A stretch of DNA of 64,000 bases from Photorhabdus bodei (lineage in GTDB: Bacteria; Pseudomonadota; Gammaproteobacteria; Enterobacterales; Enterobacteriaceae), in contig NZ_NSCM01000001.1 of NCBI RefSeq assembly GCF_003287735.1, forward strand, positions 186,001 to 250,000. Reading direction: 5' to 3'. Below, piece by piece: positions 20,656 to 29,934 of this stretch. The notes below the pieces were generated by a model. The model did no database searches, was not told the DNA's origin, and saw only the letters and a program-made list of their open reading frames with translations. The translations under genes were made by a program, and so were the position numbers. The number at the start of each line of letters is the position of its first letter. The stretch's first letter is position 1.

Positions 20656-20727
20656 TTCCAATTAATTACTGTTTTCCGATTAATTACTGTGTTCCGATTA
20701 ATTACTATGTTCCGATTAATAACAATG
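20656..20727 (+). repeat. Four tandem 18-bp repeats between trpCF and trpB
   Basis: Four head-to-tail copies of an 18-bp unit, consensus TTCCGATTAATTACTGTG, fill 72 bp exactly. The two middle units differ by one base; the outer ones are slightly more diverged. The block ends 10 bp before the trpB start in an otherwise tightly packed operon. Confidence 0.95.
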
Positions 20728-20737
20728 GACAAATAGA

Positions 20738-21931
20738 ATGATGAGTAAGCTTAACCCCTATTTTGGTGATTTCGGTGGACAATTTGTACCACAGATCCTT
20801 ATTCCCGCCCTTGAACAATTAGAAGCCGCATTTATTGCCGCTCAGCAAGATCCCGAATTCCAGCGAGAATTTCAAGATCTACTGAAAAATTATGCAGGCA
20901 GGCCAACGGCATTAACGTTATGCCGTAATCTGACGAAAGGCACCAAAACTCGCCTTTATCTGAAGCGAGAAGATCTATTACACGGCGGTGCTCATAAAAC
21001 CAATCAGGTACTTGGTCAGGCTCTATTGGCGAAACGCATGGGCAAAAACGAAATTATTGCAGAAACCGGTGCCGGTCAACATGGTGTAGCCACCGCCCTT
21101 ACCTGCGCACTTTTAAATATGAAATGTCGCATTTATATGGGCGCTAAAGATGTAGAGCGCCAATCCCCTAATGTTTTCCGCATGCGTCTGATGGGAGCCG
21201 AGGTTATTCCGGTTCACAGCGGTTCTGCCACCTTAAAAGATGCTTGCAATGAAGCGTTACGTGATTGGTCTGGTAGCTATGATAAAGCCCACTATTTATT
21301 AGGAACTGCCGCCGGACCACACCCTTATCCGACGATGGTCCGAGAGTTCCAGCGTATGATTGGCGAAGAAGCTAAATCCCAGATTTTGGCAAGAGAGGGA
21401 CGCCTGCCCGATGCCGTGTTGGCCTGTGTTGGTGGGGGCTCCAATGCCATTGGCATGTTTGCCGAATTTATTCCTGAAACATCGGTCCGCCTGATTGGTA
21501 TTGAACCTGCCGGGCTCGGTATCGAAACCGGTAAACATGGCGCGCCATTGAAACATGGTAAATTGGGTATCTATTTTGGTATGAAATCACCAATGATGCA
21601 GACAGATGAAGGCCAGATTGAAGAATCTTATTCTATTTCCGCCGGTCTGGATTTCCCTTCCGTTGGCCCTCAACATGCCTATCTGAACAGCATTGGACGG
21701 GCTGACTATGTTTCCATCACCGATGATGAAGCATTAGAAGCATTCAAAACCCTTTCCCGTGAGGAAGGCATTATTCCAGCCCTCGAATCCTCTCATGCGC
21801 TGGCTTATGCTTTGAAAATGATCCATCAAGCTCCTGATAAAGAGCAATTACTGATCGTTAACCTATCTGGTCGTGGTGATAAAGACATATTTACTGTCCA
21901 CGATATTTTAAAATCCAGGGGGGAAATCTAA
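20738..21931 (+). CDS. trpB: Tryptophan synthase beta chain
   Basis: 397 residues. PLP enzyme joining indole to serine. [14 protein letters not shown] opens the protein as in other TrpB. The Schiff-base lysine is Lys88 in HGGAHKTNQ, the phosphate loop is [10 protein letters not shown], and LSGRGDKD closes it. Either of two adjacent ATGs (20738 or 20741) could be used; no strong ribosome site separates them. The TAATG overlap with trpA implies coupling. Confidence 0.96.
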   Translation: MMSKLNPYFGDFGGQFVPQILIPALEQLEAAFIAAQQDPEFQREFQDLLKNYAGRPTALTLCRNLTKGTKTRLYLKREDLLHGGAHKTNQVLGQALLAKRMGKNEIIAETGAGQHGVATALTCALLNMKCRIYMGAKDVERQSPNVFRMRLMGAEVIPVHSGSATLKDACNEALRDWSGSYDKAHYLLGTAAGPHPYPTMVREFQRMIGEEAKSQILAREGRLPDAVLACVGGGSNAIGMFAEFIPETSVRLIGIEPAGLGIETGKHGAPLKHGKLGIYFGMKSPMMQTDEGQIEESYSISAGLDFPSVGPQHAYLNSIGRADYVSITDDEALEAFKTLSREEGIIPALESSHALAYALKMIHQAPDKEQLLIVNLSGRGDKDIFTVHDILKSRGEI

Positions 21932-22737
21932 TGGAACGTTACGAGCAGCTATTTAAACAACTGGAAAGCCGTAAACAAGGTGCTTTTGTCCCCTTTGTCA
22001 CACTCGGTGATCCAACCCCAGAATTATCATTGAAAATTATTGATGCACTGATTACCGGTGGCGCTGACGCTCTTGAGTTAAGTATTCCTTTTTCCGATCC
22101 GCTGGCTGACGGCCCGACAATTCAGAATGCTAATCTGCGCGCTTTCTCCTCAAATGTGACTCCTACGCTCTGTTTTGAACTATTAACAAAAGTTCGGGCA
22201 AAATATCCTGATATTCCTATTGGTTTATTAATGTATGCCAACCTGGTTTTTCATCATGGAATAGATGAGTTTTACCGCCGTTGCAAAGATACAGATATCG
22301 ATTCAGTATTAGTTGCAGATGTTCCTATATCAGAATCACGGCCATTCCGTACCGCAGCCATGAAACATGGGATTGCCCCCATTTTTATTTGTCCCCCCGA
22401 CGCGGAAGATGAACTATTACGTGAAATTGCTTCTTATGGCCGCGGATATACCTACTTATTATCAAGAGCAGGAGTGACCGGTATAGAAAAACGAGGTGAA
22501 AAACCGTTAAATCATCTAGTCAATAAACTATGGGAATATCATGCCGCGCCACCGTTACAGGGATTTGGTATTTCAGAACCTAAGCAGGTAAAAGAAACAT
22601 TAGCGAGTGGCACAGCGGGAGCCATTTCAGGATCTGCCGTCGTTAAAATTATCGAAGAAAATCTTTCTCAACCAGAAATAATGCTGAAAGAACTGACTGA
22701 ATTTGTATCAAAAATGAAGTCTGCCACTCAACTTTAA
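21931..22737 (+). CDS. trpA: Tryptophan synthase alpha chain
   Basis: 268 residues, TIM barrel cleaving indole-3-glycerol phosphate to indole, which tunnels to TrpB. Catalytic Glu49 ([11 protein letters not shown]) and Asp60 (LADGPTIQ) are both present. LLSRAGVTG and GFGISEP form the phosphate site. It is the last gene of the trp operon and a strong terminator follows within 10 bp. Confidence 0.96.
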   Translation: MERYEQLFKQLESRKQGAFVPFVTLGDPTPELSLKIIDALITGGADALELSIPFSDPLADGPTIQNANLRAFSSNVTPTLCFELLTKVRAKYPDIPIGLLMYANLVFHHGIDEFYRRCKDTDIDSVLVADVPISESRPFRTAAMKHGIAPIFICPPDAEDELLREIASYGRGYTYLLSRAGVTGIEKRGEKPLNHLVNKLWEYHAAPPLQGFGISEPKQVKETLASGTAGAISGSAVVKIIEENLSQPEIMLKELTEFVSKMKSATQL

Positions 22738-22740
22738 TAC

Positions 22741-22773
22741 AAAAAATGGGGCAAAATCTGCCCCATCTTTTTA
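22741..22773. terminator. Bidirectional terminator between trpA and ompW
   Basis: ATGGGGCA (22746-22753) pairs with TGCCCCAT (22759-22766) around AAATC. A T-run follows on the plus strand, and six A before the stem give a U-run on the minus strand. It ends both converging genes. Confidence 0.92.
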
Positions 22774-23415
22774 TTAAAAGTGATAACCAACCCCAAACAT
22801 AAATACCCACGGATCAAGCCGGGTATCAATTTTATATTGCTGGTCACCTGCTTTAAATTTCACATCCGTTTCAATGTTTACCCACCACACAGAGGCGTTC
22901 AACATCCAATTCTGATCTAACTCATAATCCAGGCCAACCTGCCCCGCAACACCCCAGGAATCTTTCAAGTCCAGACTATGTAAGTTATTATCTTTAACAG
23001 CCGAATTACCATTGAATTTTTCGTTAAAGAAAGTGGTATAGTTAAGACCAACACCAACATAAGGGCGGAAACTACTTTCTTTAGAGCCGAAATAGTATTG
23101 CGCCATTAATGTCGGCGGTAGATGTTTTACTTTAGCAATATCACCAACACCCGGTAAACTTACCCGATGCTGGAAGGGTGTCCCTGCCAGTAATTCAAAA
23201 CCAATATTATCGGTCATCATATAACTGAAAGTTAAACCCATCTGGGTATTATTATCCGCACTAAAAGAACCCACCCCCAATACATTATCAGAACCTGTAT
23301 TAGGTCTTACTGTTGCAGTACCTGTGCGGAAAATAAAATCACCCGCTTCATGAGCAAAAGCGAATGATGGTAATAAAGTTGCCGCTGCTAATACAAATGC
23401 AGAAATTTTTTTCAT
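22774..23415 (-). CDS. ompW: Outer membrane protein OmpW
   Basis: 213 residues. A clear signal peptide (MKKISAFVLAAATLLPSFAFA) precedes HEAGDFIFRTGTATVRPN, the conserved OmpW start, and an eight-strand barrel ending in GVGYHF with C-terminal Phe. It forms small hydrophobic channels in the outer membrane. E. coli ompW is regulated by oxygen, and a perfect FNR-type site lies about 150 bp upstream of this gene. Confidence 0.95.
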   Translation of the reverse strand: MKKISAFVLAAATLLPSFAFAHEAGDFIFRTGTATVRPNTGSDNVLGVGSFSADNNTQMGLTFSYMMTDNIGFELLAGTPFQHRVSLPGVGDIAKVKHLPPTLMAQYYFGSKESSFRPYVGVGLNYTTFFNEKFNGNSAVKDNNLHSLDLKDSWGVAGQVGLDYELDQNWMLNASVWWVNIETDVKFKAGDQQYKIDTRLDPWVFMFGVGYHF

Positions 23416-23561
23416 TATTCATCCCATTCCTGTGATTTAAAGTCAATCAAAATATACTCATATATTAGAAACTATGATCCAAGACAGATCACATCTTTCA
23501 AAGAATTTCAGTAAAACCGCATATCTATAATATTATTATTTCAATTAGGAATTATTTTAAC

Positions 23562-23575
23562 TTGATCCAAATCAA
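23562..23575. promoter_or_regulatory. FNR-type site upstream of ompW
   Basis: TTGATCCAAATCAA matches the FNR consensus TTGATnnnnATCAA at all ten fixed positions. It lies 147-160 bp before the ompW start, in the 430-bp divergent gap to yciC. The rest of that gap is AT-rich with no gene visible. Confidence 0.7.
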
Positions 23576-23846
23576 AGTTTATTTATTATTAATCAGTTAG
23601 TAATCTTTTTACCCATTCCGATGTTTTATCTTTCCTCTCATTATATTTCCATTATGTTTTAATAAGGTTAATTTTATGTTTATTTTTATCTTAAGAATAT
23701 AATGTGAAGAATTTTTTTCTGTCATCAACAATCACAGCTAACCATTAATTTATCCGTATCATCTCGTTTCTACTATCCACGTTTCCCCATAACAAGGTAC
23801 AATCATCCCTTATGTATTGTTGTTTAACCTGATAGGAGCTGTCTTC

Positions 23847-24617
23847 ATGCCAATCACGGCGAATACCCTGTACCGTGACAGTTTTAACTTTTTCAAGAAT
23901 CAACTGTTAAGTACCCTGACCCTGGCCGTTCTGGCGGCTCTGGTTACCACCTTATTGGGGCACCTGTTTATTCCTGACAGCGAACAGATGAAGTTGCTGA
24001 CAGAAGCAGAATTCACGTTTGCCACCTCAGGCAAGGCCGGTATTCAAGAGCTGGTGTCTCAAATGACTCCAGAGCAACAATCAATGATCATGCGTGCGGG
24101 AATCGGAACCATTTTCTCAAGCATGATTGGTAGCGTATTACTAGTTGGTGGTGTATTGACACTGGTTGCGGCAGTTTCAGCGGGAAATCGTATCTCTTCA
24201 TTACAGGCAATTGGTTTATCAGCAAGCCAGTTACCGAAACTGTTCCTGTTACTGCTTATCTGCACCCTGCTAATTCAACTAGGCTTGATGCTGATGCTAG
24301 TACCAGGCATTATTTTGTCGATCGCACTGGCGTTATCACCCGTTATTATGACTGCCGAGCGTTGCGGCGTTTTTGCTTCTATAAAAATAAGCTGGAAACT
24401 GGCATTTGCTAATATTCGCCTGCTGGTTCCGGCAATTCTTTTATGGCTGACCGCAAGGCTCTTGCTGGTATTTATTATTGACCGCCTAACATTCATTCAT
24501 AGCGAGATGGCAGGGATTATTCTTGGCATATTTAATAACCTTATTTCAGCTATTTTGCTGATTTATCTGTTCCGGTTGTATATGCTGATTGCCTCTCCAC
24601 AACAAAAATCAATATAA
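23847..24617 (+). CDS. yciC: YciC, UPF0259 inner membrane protein
   Basis: 256 residues from ATG 23847, chosen because MPITANTLYRDSFNFFKNQ aligns with the E. coli YciC start and TAGGAG lies about 10 bp upstream. Six or so hydrophobic helices, with paired glycine-rich segments, fit a multi-pass inner membrane protein of unknown function. The position next to ompW is the same as in E. coli. Confidence 0.9.
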   Translation: MPITANTLYRDSFNFFKNQLLSTLTLAVLAALVTTLLGHLFIPDSEQMKLLTEAEFTFATSGKAGIQELVSQMTPEQQSMIMRAGIGTIFSSMIGSVLLVGGVLTLVAAVSAGNRISSLQAIGLSASQLPKLFLLLLICTLLIQLGLMLMLVPGIILSIALALSPVIMTAERCGVFASIKISWKLAFANIRLLVPAILLWLTARLLLVFIIDRLTFIHSEMAGIILGIFNNLISAILLIYLFRLYMLIASPQQKSI

Positions 24618-24635
24618 AATAGCAATTCAAACAAA

Positions 24636-24662
24636 ACCCCATAGTGATAAAACTATGGGGTA
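24636..24662. terminator. Hairpin downstream of yciC
   Basis: ACCCCATAGT and ACTATGGGGT pair around GATAAA. There is a short T-run only on the minus strand. A closely related hairpin (AGTGATAAAACTATGAGG) occurs at 26907-26931. Confidence 0.55.
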
Positions 24663-24677
24663 AACAGAATAAGCTGT

Positions 24678-24804
24678 TATACCCGTTATCTTTCAAGTTG
24701 CCTCTTTGTTGGCTGCACTCACTCACCCCGGTCACATAGTTATCTATGCTCCCGGGGATTCGCTCCCTTGCCGCCGCGATGCACCTTGAAATCCATAGGG
24801 TATA
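24678..24804 (-). repeat. ERIC element, copy 4
   Basis: A 127-bp ERIC with TATA ends between yciC and the first Ail-like gene, very close in sequence to copies 1 and 3. Confidence 0.95.
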
Positions 24805-24816
24805 TATCTAAAACGC

Positions 24817-24843
24817 AAAAAAATCCCCTGTTTTTCAACAGGG
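24817..24843 (-). terminator. Terminator of the first Ail-like gene
   Basis: On the minus strand CCCTGTT pairs with AACAGGG around a 4-nt loop and is followed by GGATTTTTTT. It lies about 50 bp after the gene stop. Confidence 0.85.
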
Positions 24844-24891
24844 AATTCTATAGCAAAGAGAGCTAATTAATATTTAATTAGCAAATTTCGG

Positions 24892-25425
24892 TTAGAACCG
24901 ATAGCCAACACCAACTACCCAAGTGCCTATTTTAATGTCATTCAGTTTTGAATATTCATAGGATGTATCAATAGTCCAATTTGGCATAGGGTTAAACTGT
25001 AATCCCAGTCCGTAGCCAATAGATGTTTTACTGTAACTCTCTGAATCAACAAAATTAGAGGCCTTAATCTTTCCACGTGCAGCACCAACCATACCGTATG
25101 CACTAACATAGTCATTAAAACGATATGTAGGCCCCGCCATCAGAGAATAATAATCTATATCAGCTTTACCTACTTTTCGGCCACGGTCATAAAACTCGTA
25201 CCCCAAATATGTATACGTAAATGAGCTGATAACACCCCAATTATTATCCAATTCGTAGCGGTATTTTAAGTTGAGGCCCTTTGGATGATCATCAATCTTA
25301 TGATCTTTAAACTTTATATGACTCTGAGCATAACCACCCGAAATCGTGCTTTCACCGGCATTTGCCGCAAATGCAAATACAGATAAACCTGCTGCCACCA
25401 CTGAAGCTACCAATGCTCTTTTCAT
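24892..25425 (-). CDS. Ail/OmpX/PagC-type outer membrane protein, copy A
   Basis: 177 residues. A signal peptide (MKRALVASVVAAGLSVFAFA, cut after NA) is followed by an eight-strand OmpX-like barrel with YRYELDNNWGVISSFTY, YSLMAGPTYRFNDYVSAYG and a C-terminal GVGYRF. Members of this family mediate adhesion and serum or complement resistance in Yersinia and Salmonella; the role here is inference. It is a paralog of the next gene (26037-26588), sharing most of the barrel, and probably arose by tandem duplication. Confidence 0.88.
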   Translation of the reverse strand: MKRALVASVVAAGLSVFAFAANAGESTISGGYAQSHIKFKDHKIDDHPKGLNLKYRYELDNNWGVISSFTYTYLGYEFYDRGRKVGKADIDYYSLMAGPTYRFNDYVSAYGMVGAARGKIKASNFVDSESYSKTSIGYGLGLQFNPMPNWTIDTSYEYSKLNDIKIGTWVVGVGYRF

Positions 25426-26036
25426 TGAAAATCCCTAATATTGTATAAAATATAGAAAAGATTAATTACGAGGCGCGATTATTTATCAATAATCAATAGA
25501 AAACAACTCAATCCCGTTTATTGTTAAGTTTCCGTTTAACAAGATAAAGTAATAACCGCTTTCCATCCTGAACAAGATAATCTTTCCATCTTAATCGGAT
25601 ATTTTTTGTGCTTATTAGCATTTCATCACTTCACTATTGAGATAAAAGCAAAAAAATTCCCTGTCTTACAACAGGGAATTTTGTCTAGAATAGATAGTGA
25701 TAACTAATAAAGGAATAATCTTCAGATTACATGGCTAAACATGGACTAGCAATTTCAACTAAATAGATATATGGACACTAAACCAATACAAATCTATAAA
25801 TAAGATTTTCTGGCAAAAAGTAGTCAAAAACATATATCCGGTTTCAATAATCCCTGATGAAAATCCGTACTCTGTGTTCTCATTATTTCGATAGCCTTTA
25901 AATAAACTATCTAACAAGCTAACAGAGAGCTGGTCCTAACATTACTTTATTATCTTCAGTCACTTAATGAAATTGCACAGATCGCAAAAGTTGGACTGAA
26001 TTCCCTTTAAAGGAACGACTACATTGGAAACACTAT
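25426..26036. other. Gap between the two Ail-like genes with a stranded second terminator
   Basis: 611 bp with no credible gene. At 25655-25680 a hairpin (AATTCCCTGT / ACAGGGAATT) with A-run before it reads as a minus-strand terminator, nearly the same sequence as the terminator of copy A. It is about 355 bp from the stop of copy B, whereas copy A has its terminator about 50 bp away. The intervening 25681-26036 has no recognisable content. Confidence 0.6.
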
Positions 26037-26588
26037 TTAAAATCGATAACCCGCACCAATTACCCAAGTGCCTATTTTATAGTCACCTACTTTCGAATAT
26101 TCATAAGATGCATCAATAACCCAATTTGGCATAGGGTTAAACTGCAATCCTAAACCATAAGCAGCAGAGGTCTTACTCTCTTTATATTCAACGTCATAGC
26201 CCAATACAGCAGCATTACCCTTTGCCTTTTCCTTTCCATGTGCAGCACCAACCAGACCATACGCACTCACGTACTCATTAAAGCGGTATGTAGGACCAGC
26301 CATCAGAGAATAATAATCTAAATCACCCGTACCAATCTTTCTACTGCCATAATAGTAATCATAACCCTGATGTGTCAGCGTAAATGATCCAATAACACCA
26401 AAATTATTATCCAGCTCGTAGCGATATTTCAGGTTAAAGCCTTTTGGGTTTTCATCAAGCTTTTCACCATCAACTTTCACATGACTCTGAGCATAGCCAC
26501 CAGAAATCGAACTTTCTCCAGCATTTGCTGCAAATGTAAATACAGATAAACCCACTGCCACTGCTGAGGCTATCAATGCCTTTTTCAT
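26037..26588 (-). CDS. Ail/OmpX/PagC-type outer membrane protein, copy B
   Basis: 183 residues. A signal peptide (MKKALIASAVAVGLSVFTFA) precedes the mature barrel; SSISGGYAQSHVK, YRYELDNNFGVIGSFTLTHQGYD and GAGYRF match copy A. The main differences lie in surface loops: copy B has a longer third loop (AKGNAAVLGYDVEYKES), the place expected for host-facing variation. Function in adhesion or serum resistance is inferred from the family. Confidence 0.88.
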   Translation of the reverse strand: MKKALIASAVAVGLSVFTFAANAGESSISGGYAQSHVKVDGEKLDENPKGFNLKYRYELDNNFGVIGSFTLTHQGYDYYYGSRKIGTGDLDYYSLMAGPTYRFNEYVSAYGLVGAAHGKEKAKGNAAVLGYDVEYKESKTSAAYGLGLQFNPMPNWVIDASYEYSKVGDYKIGTWVIGAGYRF

Positions 26589-27002
26589 TGGAACGTCCTA
26601 AATAGTTATTGTACAAGTGATAATGATTTGCTTTGTTAAAATATACTTATCGAAAAACAAAATGTAACGTGGTATTAAATACTTAATGCTTCAATCATAT
26701 TGTTTTTTAACAAGAAATTTTAAAATAAAGCAAGTATTCAGGATCTGATATCTCAAATAATAGAAGATCAACGGTCAATAATCATACGTTCGGGAATTAA
26801 GAACTATTTTTCTCAATTATAATTATCAAATGTGACTATTTTATTTCTCGTATTCACTTGTTGATCTCAATAACGCTATTATAGCTGAATAATCGTTCAA
26901 TCAGACCTCACAGTGATAAAACTATGAGGCTGAAAGTTATAAACAAGTTTACGTTGTGTTAATTTACATTGTGTTAATTTACATTGTTTTAAATTTGCTA
27001 TT
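26589..27002. other. AT-rich gap upstream of Ail-like copy B with a 15-bp tandem repeat
   Basis: 414 bp. It carries the presumed promoter of copy B, a hairpin CCTCACAGTGATAAAACTATGAGG near 26907-26931, and three tandem copies of TTTACATTGTGTTAA (26948-26992, first and third copies with one change). No gene is visible. Confidence 0.6.
26948..26992 (+). repeat. Three tandem 15-bp repeats
   Basis: Units at 26948-26962, 26963-26977 and 26978-26992 differ by one base each from TTTACATTGTGTTAA. They lie just past the stop of the antitoxin gene on the opposite strand. Confidence 0.9.
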
Positions 27003-27404
27003 TCAAGCTGCTATATTTTTAGCCCCACAAGATGACATAACTCTTTCACTGATTTCCTGCTCAATTTTTATTTCAAAATCAGTAAACAGCGCCTTTGGTT
27101 TTACGCTTCTATTACTTTTTTCCAGCGTCACAAAACCATGTTGACGAAGCGTCTTTAATGTCACTGACAAGTTGCTTGGTTTCCTTCCTGATAGATTAGC
27201 CAATTCTGCGATTGTCTCTGGCTTGTGCTCATTGATAAGACGCAGAAGCGCGATATTATCACTGCTAAGTACTTGAGCAAGAGCAATCATGGAAGTAAAC
27301 CAAATCTTAGGCTCATCAGGCTGAACAACATATTCACCTTTAATAATAGCCAATGTGCGCTTGCGTATAAGTTCTTCATTCATCACGCCAATGAGTGCTT
27401 TCAT
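27003..27404 (-). CDS. Winged-helix antitoxin/regulator of a TumE/TumA-like pair
   Basis: 133 residues from ATG 27404, with GAGGG at a good distance. This start is preferred over an upstream one that would run back through the toxin gene. Residues about 55-110 form a winged helix (LLRLINEHKPETIAELANLSGRKPSNLSVTLKTLRQHGFV, given as the span of helices 1-3). This fits the HVO_A0114-type DNA-binding proteins paired with TumE toxins. It begins 4 bp after the toxin stop. It is expected to neutralise the toxin and repress the operon. Confidence 0.72.
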   Translation of the reverse strand: MKALIGVMNEELIRKRTLAIIKGEYVVQPDEPKIWFTSMIALAQVLSSDNIALLRLINEHKPETIAELANLSGRKPSNLSVTLKTLRQHGFVTLEKSNRSVKPKALFTDFEIKIEQEISERVMSSCGAKNIAA

Positions 27405-27408
27405 CGTA

Positions 27409-27774
27409 TTACCCTCTTTTTTCGCGTTCAGCGATAATTTCATCAATTTTAGTAAAGAAATCCTCAATTAACTGATATGCAGAAATAAATTCATAAGGAA
27501 CACCCTTATCTATAGAGTTTCTGTGAACATGGTCATACACCCATCGTCCTCGGTACTGACTTCTCTTTGGTGGAATAATTGCGTGTGCATTATCCATTCC
27601 AAATACCCGCGTGTTGTATTTGTCATGTAGCGTTAAGTTATAACGAATACCATGTGGAATGAAATTCGTTGGCTCAACTGTCCATACCTCAATTTTCCAC
27701 CAATAACCATCATCCCGATAAACCCTCTGACCATGCAACCCAAGCAAGACGTCCAAACCTGAATCCGATTGCAT
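27409..27774 (-). CDS. TumE-family toxin (DUF6516-like)
   Basis: 121 residues. DGYWWKIEVWTVEPTNFIPHGIRYNLTLHD and FGMDNAHAI followed by the basic stretch and W-Y-DHVHR fit the TumE/DUF6516 toxin family as I remember it, whose biochemical target is not well established. The following winged-helix gene, 4 bp downstream, supports a toxin-antitoxin operon with the toxin first. The pair sits between an outer-membrane gene and a SulP transporter, so it looks like an inserted accessory module. A database search would settle the family. Confidence 0.7.
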   Translation of the reverse strand: MQSDSGLDVLLGLHGQRVYRDDGYWWKIEVWTVEPTNFIPHGIRYNLTLHDKYNTRVFGMDNAHAIIPPKRSQYRGRWVYDHVHRNSIDKGVPYEFISAYQLIEDFFTKIDEIIAEREKRG

Positions 27775-27854
27775 TACTAAAACCTCCTTGTTGTTATGAT
27801 CTAATCATATGTCTTTGTTTAATGAAATTCAAGCTAGCAAACAACTGTAAATTA

Positions 27855-29585
27855 TTATCTTTTCATGTAATTCGAGTACCATTCAGGCTTACTTTGGATC
27901 ATTCGTACCGCAAAATAGAGATCGGGCACCACAATCAGATCGTCATCACTACTTCGCAGTTTATTCTGTTTTATCCAACGGGTAAGTTCTGTCCGACGAC
28001 CGGCGAGCACCAATGTGATATCTCTTACCTTTAATTCACTAATCAACTCATCAATAGCAGCAAATACACTGACATCATCATGGGTAAAACTAACAGCCGC
28101 ATCGACAACCAGCCAACCCGGACGTTTTTGCGTTTTGTTAATTTTTTGAATTCTGTCAACATGCTGTAGTACCCGTTTTTTAAAATAGCTAACATTGAAA
28201 TAAGTCAATGGCGAGTTAAATCGGTACATCATCACACCATCAATTGGTTTAATATCATTGCCATGATTAATCGAATGAATCATTCCTTGGTCATTTACCC
28301 CCAAGAGCTGATCTGTCGGGCGGAATATAATTCGCAAAAACTGTAATAAACCAAGTAGAACAGCGAAACCAACACCGTTAATCAAACCAACCACCAGCAC
28401 AGCAATCAATGTAAACAGTGATAAAGTAAATGCCTGATGATTTCGTTTCCTCAGTGACCAAATCCGCCGTAAATCCAACAGTGACGATGCTGAATAAATC
28501 AGTACCACACCAAGCGATGACAATGGGATATAGGCCAGGAAACGGGTCATAAATAACAAAACCAGCAAAATAATAGTCGCTGCAATAACAGAGACCAATT
28601 GCGTTTTCCCACCAATCGCATCATTAACCGCAGTACGACTGCTGGCAGCACTGACAGCAAATCCTTGTGATAAAGCAGAAGCAATGTTCGCAATGCCCAA
28701 GGCCCTAAGTTCACAATCTGCATCAATCTGATAACCGTTTTTACTGGCGAAGCTACGGGCCGTCATCATGAAACTGACAAAGCTGATAACAGCAAGGTTC
28801 AAAGATGGGATAACTAGCTCACGCATAATGCCTGGCTGGAAATCGGGCATTGGCACAACAGGTAATCCCCCACCGCTGACACTGCCAACAATCTGAATGC
28901 CATATTTTTCCAGATCAAATTGCCAGCTTATATAAGTCGCCAATACCATTGCCAACAAAGGCCCCGGCCAAGTCGGACGCAAGAAACGCACAGTGAGCAA
29001 AATCAACACTATAGCAACAGACATTGCTAACGTCGGTAAATGTGTACTCATGAGCTTGACAGGTAATGCGATCACCCGTTCAATCAATCCCGCCGGAACG
29101 CCAGCAAAACCAAAGACTTTAGCTAGCTGATCCACAATGATTGTCAATGCAACACCGTTCATTAATCCTTTCAGGATCGGTTTGGAAAGAAAATCAGCAA
29201 ACGCGCCTAATCGAAAATGACTGGCGAGAACACACCATATCCCGGTCATTAAGGTCATGACGATCGTGAGCTGCCAGCGTACATCTTCATTATCAAAAAC
29301 CAATGGCGCGACAGCCGCTGCAATAACGGCACACGTTGCGGCATCTGGCCCGACAATCAACTGTCTTGAAGTACCAAATAGTGCATAAGCGAACATGGGT
29401 AAAATGCATGCATAAAGACCAATAATTGCACTTATTCCCATCAATTCGGCGTAAGCAATAGCAACTGGCAGAGCAACTGCGGCGACAGAAAGCCCAGCTC
29501 TTAAATCATGACTAAACCATTCCTTGCGATAAGGAGAAAAATTACCCAACCCTGGCATCCAACGCTGTAGTTTTTTCCACTGCAT
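27855..29585 (-). CDS. SulP-family anion transporter with STAS domain
   Basis: 576 residues. SulP start RKEWFSHDLRAGLSVAAVALPVAIAYAEL, then the conserved VGPDAATCAVIAA block and about 10-12 membrane helices to residue 425. A C-terminal cytosolic STAS domain (about 445-560) follows. The family carries sulfate, bicarbonate or dicarboxylates; the substrate cannot be told. The sequence is not close to E. coli DauA. GAGGG precedes the ATG. It stands alone on its strand. Confidence 0.88.
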   Translation of the reverse strand: MQWKKLQRWMPGLGNFSPYRKEWFSHDLRAGLSVAAVALPVAIAYAELMGISAIIGLYACILPMFAYALFGTSRQLIVGPDAATCAVIAAAVAPLVFDNEDVRWQLTIVMTLMTGIWCVLASHFRLGAFADFLSKPILKGLMNGVALTIIVDQLAKVFGFAGVPAGLIERVIALPVKLMSTHLPTLAMSVAIVLILLTVRFLRPTWPGPLLAMVLATYISWQFDLEKYGIQIVGSVSGGGLPVVPMPDFQPGIMRELVIPSLNLAVISFVSFMMTARSFASKNGYQIDADCELRALGIANIASALSQGFAVSAASSRTAVNDAIGGKTQLVSVIAATIILLVLLFMTRFLAYIPLSSLGVVLIYSASSLLDLRRIWSLRKRNHQAFTLSLFTLIAVLVVGLINGVGFAVLLGLLQFLRIIFRPTDQLLGVNDQGMIHSINHGNDIKPIDGVMMYRFNSPLTYFNVSYFKKRVLQHVDRIQKINKTQKRPGWLVVDAAVSFTHDDVSVFAAIDELISELKVRDITLVLAGRRTELTRWIKQNKLRSSDDDLIVVPDLYFAVRMIQSKPEWYSNYMKR

Positions 29586-29727
29586 CTGGTTTATGCCCTC
29601 TTATTTTTCAACGGGTTTTCGTTATAATGCTGCGTTATATGTTCACTGACAACCGGAAGTTAATTACGCCGCTCTTTATGGTAAAATTGTGCGAAACCGA
29701 TCGATAAAAACCTTTTTTATTGAGCGA

Positions 29728-29854
29728 TATAGCCTATGGATTTCAAGATGCATCGCGACGGCCAGGAAGTGAATCCCCGGGAGCATAGGTAACTATGTGA
29801 CTGGGGTGAGCGAGTGCAGCCAACAAAGAGGCAACTTGAAAGATAACGGGTATA
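29728..29854 (+). repeat. ERIC element, copy 5
   Basis: A 127-bp ERIC with TATA ends, in the opposite orientation to copies 1-4, between the SulP gene and yciB. The rest of 29586-29934 holds the divergent promoters and no gene. Confidence 0.94.
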
Positions 29855-29934
29855 AAACCATACTGTTGCCGCCAGTCCATTCAATGACTAAAACCGGATG
29901 ATAATCAAATGCCGGAATTACAATAGGTTCAAAT

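Noticed and set aside
20656..20727. Possible CRISPR array
   Set aside because: The repeats are contiguous 18-bp units with no spacers and no cas genes nearby.
24550..24735. Short ORFs reading MTGVSECSQQRGNLKD and similar
   Set aside because: They are translations of ERIC elements and recur wherever an ERIC occurs.
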